Of a stretch of 10,602 bases of DNA, positions 7,601 through 10,602 are shown piece by piece. Origin of the DNA: an uncultured Lachnospiraceae bacterium (GTDB lineage: Bacteria; Bacillota; Clostridia; Lachnospirales; Lachnospiraceae); NCBI GenBank assembly GCA_905235345.1, contig CAJOLO010000043.1:1-10602 (forward strand), written 5' to 3'. The notes under the pieces were generated by a model. The model was not told the DNA's origin and did not search any database. It was given only the letters and a program-made list of their open reading frames with translations. The position numbers were made by a program, and so were the translations under genes. Position 1 is the first letter of the stretch; each line of letters begins with the position of its first letter.

Positions 7601-8599
7601 CTCCATGGTTGCAAGTGCTGCTTTAACAGTCTCAAGCTGTGCCTGCATAGCCACGTCTTCAGGATTCATAGCTGCTGCCATTTCAAGCTGTTCCCTCTGT
7701 CCCGCCAATGTCTGATAACTTGTAAGCAATTCATTAAGGGAAGAAATTGCCGTTTCTAACTGCGTCTTCTGTGTTTTCAGTTCTTTTTCCTGATCCTCAA
7801 GTTCCTTTTTTGCGGAAGTAACTTCCTTTTCTGATGACAACAGCTCATATCTGGAACTGTTAATCTGATTCTCTGCCTTGGCAAATTCTTTGCTGGCAGT
7901 CTTTTGTCCGCTTTCCAACTGGCTTTTACCACTGGATAATTGGCTCTTACCATCTGCCAGGGCATCCTCCGCCTCGGCAAATTTGTCGTCAAGTGCTTTG
8001 ACAACGTCCTCATTTACCTTCTTTACCTTATCTTTTCTGACAATTACCTGTACAGACTCTTCCACAGCACCCATTGTGGTAACTGAAGCAACGCCCTCCA
8101 CGCCTTCAAGCTGCGAAGTTATATTATTCTCAACGTACTCGGAAAGCTCAACAATATCCGTATCTTCTTTATCTACCGCTGCAATCATTACCGGCAACAT
8201 ATTGGGATTAAGCTTAAGAATCATTGGATTACCCACTGACTCATCGAAATACCCTTTTATCTGATCCAGACTTTCCCGCATATCAATCGTTGCCGTATCC
8301 ATATTGGTATCTGAATTAAATTCCAGAATTACCATCGAGTAGTTCTCGCTAGACATAGACCTTAAAGATGCAATATTGTCTATCGTCGCCAATGCCTGCT
8401 CAATCGGCTTTGTAACACCCGTCTCCACTGATTCAGGAGAAGCTCCCGGGTATGTGGTAACAACAACCGCATACGGAAGTTCGATTGACGGGAGCAGATC
8501 TACGGTCATCCTTGTATAGACAACCACTCCCAGTATCAACACCAGTACAATTCCCACAATGATAGTGTAGGCTTTCTTTACGCTGAATTTTGAAATCAT
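4622..8599 (-). CDS. RND-superfamily efflux permease with inserted coiled-coil hairpin
   Basis: 1325 residues, inner-membrane transporter of the AcrB/HAE-like RND type, expected to export a hydrophobic or amphipathic substrate by proton antiport; the substrate is unknown. TM1 is at about 10-29, followed by the porter sequence LLPSIELPYAVVVTTYPGAS. TM2-TM7 lie between about 586 and 792, a second large external loop at about 792-1105, and TM8-TM12 at about 1107-1265. TM4 carries VDNSIVVIEN, keeping one proton-relay aspartate (Asp654) with Asn655 beside it. TM10 has VNNGIVFVD, with Asn1176 where AcrB has its essential lysine. The first external loop contains a Lys/Glu/Gln/Leu-rich heptad region at about 204-446 that AcrB lacks. 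This and an acidic cytoplasmic tail (about 1270-1325) explain why it is longer than the usual 1000-1050 residues. The gene starts at 8599 behind AAAGGAAG and follows yigZ by 29 bases, so the two probably share an mRNA. No membrane-fusion protein or outer-membrane channel gene is beside it, as expected for a Gram-positive. Family certain, role inferred. Confidence 0.92.
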   Translation of the reverse strand: MISKFSVKKAYTIIVGIVLVLILGVVVYTRMTVDLLPSIELPYAVVVTTYPGASPESVETGVTKPIEQALATIDNIASLRSMSSENYSMVILEFNSDTNMDTATIDMRESLDQIKGYFDESVGNPMILKLNPNMLPVMIAAVDKEDTDIVELSEYVENNITSQLEGVEGVASVTTMGAVEESVQVIVRKDKVKKVNEDVVKALDDKFAEAEDALADGKSQLSSGKSQLESGQKTASKEFAKAENQINSSRYELLSSEKEVTSAKKELEDQEKELKTQKTQLETAISSLNELLTSYQTLAGQREQLEMAAAMNPEDVAMQAQLETVKAALATMEEKLAEQKDAEGNSLTFATLPAYITMLQSSLTQLDDGLTKIAKGKSDLAKAEKKINSGKKELDKGYTQLKEKENETNVEMAAAKAEISQGEKELETQEDNLKDAKDAAYEGADLNTIITDELIKGILTAQNFDYPAGYVTEDDVDYLVRVGEKFDDVESLSDFVLLDMNMDGVDPIKLSDVADVFVENDSEKLYTRVNDNPGIVLSIAKQNEYSTKEVSDRLKKEFEKIKDNDDSVSFTMLMDQGIYIDLVSNSVIQNLLFGAGLAVLILLLFLKDIRPTGIIAVSIPVSVVFAVVLMYFSGVTLNVISLSGLALGVGMLVDNSIVVIENIYRLRNEGYSVKDAAIQGANQVVGAITASTLTTVCVFMPIVFTSGITKQLFTDMGLTIAYSLFASLIVAITFVPMVASRSFNKVSEKENKLINRISNLYAKLLPGILNHKLAVLFIALALFVGMTLVEISSGFSFFPDMDSPQMEMTLTMPEETKTLAETAEMSDKIIDTVLEIDDIETVGAILGGSGMSMVGLGSNDDITTVSYYIECKEDKTHTNEEIADMITEKTKDFPCEISVSASSMDMSALSASGIVIQVKGKELDKLEEIAEQVGEKLTEVDGLTDIDNGLEESTPEYRMVVDKAKAASYGLTVAQVYQEVQKKLADSTTATTLTTDSKDYPVYVKLEDSESYSLKDIENIELDGKQGEEEKKVKVSKLAEVKDANSLSSINRLDQVRYITVTGQVKDGYTTTAVSNEVTKLVNSMSLPTGYSISYDGENETVMEALGQVMLMLVLAIAFMYLIMVAQFQSLKSPFIILFTLPLAFTGGFAALYLAGKDVSIIAMVGMVMLAGIIVNNGIVFVDSVNQLRENDGMLIRDAIVLTGRNRLRPIVMTALTTILGLSTMAAGIGMGADMAQPMALVVIGGLIYGTLLTLIVVPCIYELFNKDKKIAGEDNSLHETGADEADTLSDVDISSEETGFGSTETVSEIELVDITVIGDKEEQR
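7262..7990 (-). other. Coiled-coil hairpin insertion within the RND permease
   Basis: Residues about 204-446. The first arm (about 204-300) begins with near-heptad units such as LADGKSQ LSSGKSQ LESGQ and continues with KKELEDQEKELKTQKTQLE. A less charged tip region (about 300-358) contains MNPEDV and NSLTFATLPAY. The second arm (about 359-440) repeats the style: LDDGLTKIAKGKSDLAKAEK, then GKKELDKGYTQLKEKE. The Gly at every seventh or so position recalls the YhgE/Pip-type envelope proteins. The insertion follows the porter strand VQVIVRKDKV and precedes the segment ILTAQNFDYPAGYV, so it falls where AcrB has its docking subdomain. The segment contains no cysteine. Confidence 0.75.
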
Positions 8600-8628
8600 G
8601 AATATCTTCCTTTCTTTATATTATTTAT

Positions 8629-9252
8629 TTATCGAATAACAAACTCTGCCTCTTTGCGGTCGTATATTGCCCTTGCCGCAGTTGCCTCAGTAATCTTCTT
8701 CTCGATGCGGTCTATATCATCCACAAAAACATCTGCGGTAAGTACAACATTTTCTCCATAATCGGTATTACGGATACTGATACCATCCTGCCCCAAAATA
8801 TACTGTATTTTCCCTAAATCATTGTAATTAGTGGTTATCACAAGAGGAATCACACACTGCTTTGTCACAATCTCCGTGTCAGCAATACACTCTTTCGCCG
8901 CTTCGGTATAACTTCTCACCAGTCCTCCCGTACCAAGTAAGGTTCCGCCAAAGTATCTTGTCACGACAATACACACGTTATGCAATCTATTACCGGTAAT
9001 AACCTCAAGGATAGGCTTTCCCGCTGTTCCACCGGGCTCCCCGTCATCTGAAAAGCGTTGAAGCTCTTTATCTTCTCCCACGCTATAGGCAGAACAATTA
9101 TGTCTTGCATCATAATGCTTCTTCTTTATCTCCGTAATAAATGCGTCAGCTTCCTCTTCATTTTCCACATGACGCACGTAACCGATAAAACGCGACTTTT
9201 TCTCAACATATTCACCTGTTCCCGGCTCTAAAATAGTCTTATATTCCTTCAT
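8629..9252 (-). CDS. yigZ: YigZ/IMPACT family protein
   Basis: 207 residues, the usual length for the bacterial YigZ family: an N-terminal UPF0029/IMPACT domain plus a C-terminal DUF1949 domain with an elongation-factor-like fold. Signature stretches are KKSRFIGY (18-25), the DDGEPGGTAGKP loop (69-80) and RYFGGTLLGTGGLVRSY (99-115). The C-terminal domain begins around 136. The eukaryotic relative IMPACT modulates the Gcn2 translational stress response; the bacterial function is not settled, and a ribosome- or nucleic-acid-related role is generally assumed. It is cytoplasmic with no signal peptide. The start at 9252 has AGAGGA about six bases upstream. It is first in a likely two-gene operon with the RND permease, fed by two tandem promoters. 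Its position there may be incidental, since yigZ is found in many contexts. Confidence 0.95.
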   Translation of the reverse strand: MKEYKTILEPGTGEYVEKKSRFIGYVRHVENEEEADAFITEIKKKHYDARHNCSAYSVGEDKELQRFSDDGEPGGTAGKPILEVITGNRLHNVCIVVTRYFGGTLLGTGGLVRSYTEAAKECIADTEIVTKQCVIPLVITTNYNDLGKIQYILGQDGISIRNTDYGENVVLTADVFVDDIDRIEKKITEATAARAIYDRKEAEFVIR

Positions 9253-9273
9253 AAATGTCCTCTTGTTTTTGTT

Positions 9274-9301
9274 ATTATATCAATAATATCATACTAGGCA
9301 A
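9274..9301 (-). promoter_or_regulatory. Proximal promoter of yigZ-RND operon (extended -10)
   Basis: Minus strand: TTGCCT (9296-9301), a 16-base spacer and TATAAT (9274-9279), with TG two bases before the -10 to give TGATATAAT. The start point would be near 9267, leaving a very short leader that still contains the AGAGGA ribosome binding site. The same TGATATAAT extended -10 occurs on the other strand for the penicillin-binding protein gene. Confidence 0.6.
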
Positions 9302-9303
9302 TC

Positions 9304-9331
9304 ATTATATGCTTTTTGCCTTATTTGTCAA
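9304..9331 (-). promoter_or_regulatory. Distal promoter of yigZ-RND operon (consensus)
   Basis: Minus strand: TTGACA (9326-9331), a 16-base spacer, TATAAT (9304-9309). Both boxes match the sigma-A consensus perfectly, so this should be a strong promoter, starting near 9297 with a leader of about 45 bases. Its -35 box lies inside the left arm of the 12-bp inverted repeat at 9323-9359. Confidence 0.75.
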
Positions 9332-9359
9332 TATAAGCACTATTTTAATATTGACAAAT
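9323..9359. repeat. Perfect 12-bp inverted repeat spanning divergent -35 boxes
   Basis: ATTTGTCAATAT at 9323-9334 and ATATTGACAAAT at 9348-9359 are exact reverse complements separated by 13 bases. Each arm contains a TTGACA box, one reading left (yigZ-RND operon) and one reading right (penicillin-binding protein gene). It could be an operator for a dimeric regulator covering both -35 regions, or simply back-to-back promoters that share extended -35 sequence. No regulator gene is in the window. Confidence 0.7.
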
Positions 9360-9378
9360 TATTGAGTTATAGTATATA
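9351..9378 (+). promoter_or_regulatory. Distal promoter of penicillin-binding protein gene
   Basis: TTGACA (9351-9356), a 16-base spacer and TATATA (9373-9378). The -35 is perfect and the -10 matches four of six bases. The start would be near 9385, about 45 bases before the structured leader. The -35 lies in the right arm of the inverted repeat. It is weaker than the opposing promoter at its -10. Confidence 0.5.
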
Positions 9379-9413
9379 CCTATTGAATAAATATAGCATT
9401 TTTTGTCCATGTT

Positions 9414-9422
9414 TGATATAAT
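9414..9422 (+). promoter_or_regulatory. Proximal extended -10 promoter of penicillin-binding protein gene
   Basis: TGATATAAT at 9414-9422 is a perfect extended -10 element. No good -35 is visible 16-18 bases upstream, where the sequence is TAGCAT-like; an extended -10 can compensate for that. The start point would fall at about 9428-9430, exactly where the first paired bases of the leader RNA begin, which supports both calls. Confidence 0.7.
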
Positions 9423-9427
9423 GGTAC

Positions 9428-9524
9428 ATGCGCAAGCAGGCGGTTAACGCCGAAGGTGCGAAACTTAAGGGATTAGCTAAACACCGGGCAGCATTAAACA
9501 GCTGCCTGTGCTGTTAAAAGCATA
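9428..9524 (+). ncRNA. Structured 5' leader RNA, candidate cis-regulatory element
   Basis: The leader between the promoter and the ribosome binding site is more GC-rich than its surroundings and folds by eye into a closed multi-stem junction. An outer stem can form from ATGC (9428-9431) with GCAT (9520-9523) and AGCA (9435-9438) with TGCT (9509-9512). Inside are stem A, GGCG/CGCC (9439-9442/9448-9451, loop GTTAA); stem B, GGTG/CACC (9455-9458/9482-9485), enclosing the A-rich segment with CTTAAG and TTAGCTAA; and stem C, GGGCAGC/GCTGCCT (9486-9492/9501-9507, loop ATTAAACA). The unpaired GAA, CGAAACTTAAG and TTAGCTAA segments look like ligand or tertiary-contact sequence. I do not recognise it as a known riboswitch class. 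No terminator stem with a U tract and no obvious sequence pairing with AGGAGG is present, so the switching mechanism, if there is one, is not evident. Confidence 0.55.
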
Positions 9525-9526
9525 TT

Positions 9527-9532
9527 AGGAGG
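9527..9532 (+). promoter_or_regulatory. Consensus ribosome binding site of penicillin-binding protein gene
   Basis: AGGAGG lies six bases before the ATG at 9539-9541 and only a few bases after the end of the structured leader. It fixes the start and places the leader where it could influence ribosome access. Confidence 0.9.
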
Positions 9533-9538
9533 AAATCC

Positions 9539-10602
9539 ATGAACTATTCGAAACGTAACATCGAAAAAAAACAAAAAAAACTTGTATCCAAAGGTTCAAA
9601 AAACAAGCAAAAGGTTGTATATATCATTTATAAACTTTTCATATTTGCATTTTTATTCTGTGTGGTGGTGGGAATAGGTTCCTGTATTGGTATGTTCTCG
9701 GCTATTATCAGTACCGCACCGGATATCTCAGATATCGAGGACAGCGTTCAGCTTGAAGGATTTCAGACTACAATTTATAATCAGGATGGTAAAGAAATCA
9801 CGACACTTTCCACTGCCAATTCCAACAGAGTTTACGTGGAATACGAAGATATTCCCGATACCCTTATCAATGCATTTGTGGCAATCGAAGATGAACGTTT
9901 CTGGGAACATAACGGAGTAGATGCAAAAGGTATACTCCGTGCATTTTTTGTCGGTATAAAAAATGGCAATTTCTCTGAAGGTGCTTCTACAATCACACAG
10001 CAGCTGATCAAAAATCAGGTTTTTAATGTAGGTTTGAATGAGAGCACATTTATGGATTCATTAAAGCGAAAGATACAGGAACAGTATCTTGCAATCGAGC
10101 TTGAAAAACAGATAGACAAAAAAGATATTCTTGAACTTTACTTAAATGCAATATATCTCGGTCAGGGTTCTAACGGTGTTCAGACAGCCTCGGAAACTTA
10201 TTTCGGCAAAGATAATCTTAAGGAGCTTACTCTTTCCGAATGTGCCGTTATCGCTGCAATAACACAAAGCCCTACCATGTATGATCCTGTCATTAATCCT
10301 GATAATAACCAGACCAGGAAAAATGTTGTTCTGCAAAAAATGCTTGAACAGGGACTTGTAACCCAGGAGGAGTATGACGATGCCATTGCAGACAATGTCT
10401 ATGCCCGAATTTCCAACAACAAGAATACCGAAGATTCTGTAGAAAAGACATATAATTCATATTATATTGATGCTGTTATCAACAGCCTGTCTAATCAACT
10501 CGTCGAAGAATTAGACTACAGCGAGACTCAGGCATTTAATACCATCTATTCCGGCGGACTTTCGATTTACATCAATCAGGATGCCAATATACAAAAAATA
10601 TG
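9539..10602 (+). CDS. Class A penicillin-binding protein (PBP1A-type), 3' end outside window
   Basis: The reading frame is open from the ATG at 9539 to the window edge: 354 residues, perhaps 40-50% of a typical class A enzyme. A lysine-rich cytoplasmic N-terminus (1-26) is followed by one membrane anchor at about 27-53. The glycosyltransferase family 51 domain (about 74-255) shows VAIEDERF with catalytic Glu117, GASTITQQL (148-156), KRKIQEQ with Glu181, and ILELYLNAIYLGQGSNG (197-213). The linker at about 256-335 has the usual QGLVTQEEYDDA segment, and GGLSIYINQDANIQ marks the approach to the transpeptidase domain, whose SxxK, SxN and KTG motifs are beyond the window. It polymerises lipid II into glycan strands and cross-links peptides at the outer face of the membrane. 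Two promoters and a structured leader precede it. A monofunctional transglycosylase is unlikely, because the chain continues past the GT51 domain into the linker. Confidence 0.93.
   Translation, partial: MNYSKRNIEKKQKKLVSKGSKNKQKVVYIIYKLFIFAFLFCVVVGIGSCIGMFSAIISTAPDISDIEDSVQLEGFQTTIYNQDGKEITTLSTANSNRVYVEYEDIPDTLINAFVAIEDERFWEHNGVDAKGILRAFFVGIKNGNFSEGASTITQQLIKNQVFNVGLNESTFMDSLKRKIQEQYLAIELEKQIDKKDILELYLNAIYLGQGSNGVQTASETYFGKDNLKELTLSECAVIAAITQSPTMYDPVINPDNNQTRKNVVLQKMLEQGLVTQEEYDDAIADNVYARISNNKNTEDSVEKTYNSYYIDAVINSLSNQLVEELDYSETQAFNTIYSGGLSIYINQDANIQKI

Noticed and set aside
4929..8264. Several open frames of 60-130 codons on the plus strand opposite the RND and activase genes
   Set aside because: They lack ribosome binding sites and recognisable domains, and lie antisense to strongly conserved coding sequence. 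They are shadows of the real genes.
9428..9517. Possible 29-residue leader peptide, MRKQAVNAEG..., ending in SCLCC
   Set aside because: It has no ribosome binding site, its ATG coincides with the predicted transcription start of the proximal promoter, and the sequence is better explained by paired RNA stems. The cysteine-rich end could fit an attenuation peptide, but no terminator/antiterminator pair follows. Conservation of the frame in relatives would reopen it.
9428..9524. Assignment of the leader to glycine, lysine or c-di-AMP (ydaO) riboswitch
   Set aside because: Only short shared strings (CGCCGAAGG, AGCTAA) are present. The other obligatory conserved segments of those classes, such as the glycine GGAGAG and CTCTCAGGCAAAAGGAC blocks, are absent. 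A covariance-model search would be decisive.
10142..10395. Minus-strand open frames opposite the penicillin-binding protein gene
   Set aside because: They overlap the conserved GT51 and linker coding sequence and have no start signals or family features.

Overview
The window looks like chromosomal DNA of an anaerobic, low-to-moderate GC Firmicute, most likely a Clostridia/Lachnospiraceae-type gut or rumen bacterium. Three things suggest this: a tandem-activase/2-hydroxyacyl-CoA dehydratase-like pair that is typical of strict anaerobes, a Gram-positive-style RND permease with no periplasmic adaptor gene beside it, and strong AGGAGG-type ribosome binding sites with AT-rich promoters. This assignment is inference from gene content. 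I see no mobile element, CRISPR array, tRNA or rRNA.

Layout. Everything from the left edge to about 9.3 kb is on the minus strand, and the last 1.2 kb is on the plus strand. Reading in the direction of minus-strand transcription: a divergent promoter region (about 9253-9538); yigZ (8629-9252); a 1325-residue RND-superfamily permease (4622-8599), 29 bases behind yigZ and probably co-transcribed with it; a gap of about 200 bases with its own promoter; a 977-residue protein with two fused activase ATPase modules and a DUF2229-type C-terminal part (1489-4422); a 435-residue HgdB/DUF2229-type iron-sulfur protein (185-1492) that overlaps it by four bases (ATGA); and an intrinsic terminator (101-145). 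On the plus strand, a class A penicillin-binding protein starts at 9539 and runs off the right end. It is preceded by a leader of about 110 nt that folds into a compact multi-stem RNA.

How the genes fit together. The 977- and 435-residue products correspond to the two ends of what I recall as a single ~1400-residue protein in many clostridia. They should form one ATP-driven electron-transfer system: the activase modules hydrolyse ATP to push a low-potential electron onto the partner's iron-sulfur cluster. The substrate is unknown. The RND permease and the penicillin-binding protein are both envelope functions and sit on either side of a shared divergent promoter region. In that region the two opposing -35 boxes (TTGACA) lie inside the arms of a perfect 12-bp inverted repeat.

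Most interesting points: (1) the RND permease carries a predicted coiled-coil hairpin of about 240 residues, inserted where AcrB-type pumps have their docking subdomain, and there is no adaptor gene nearby; (2) the structured leader RNA of the penicillin-binding protein gene matches no riboswitch class I can recognise; (3) the symmetric divergent promoter/operator-like region; (4) the split, translationally coupled activase/dehydratase system with both cluster cysteine pairs intact.
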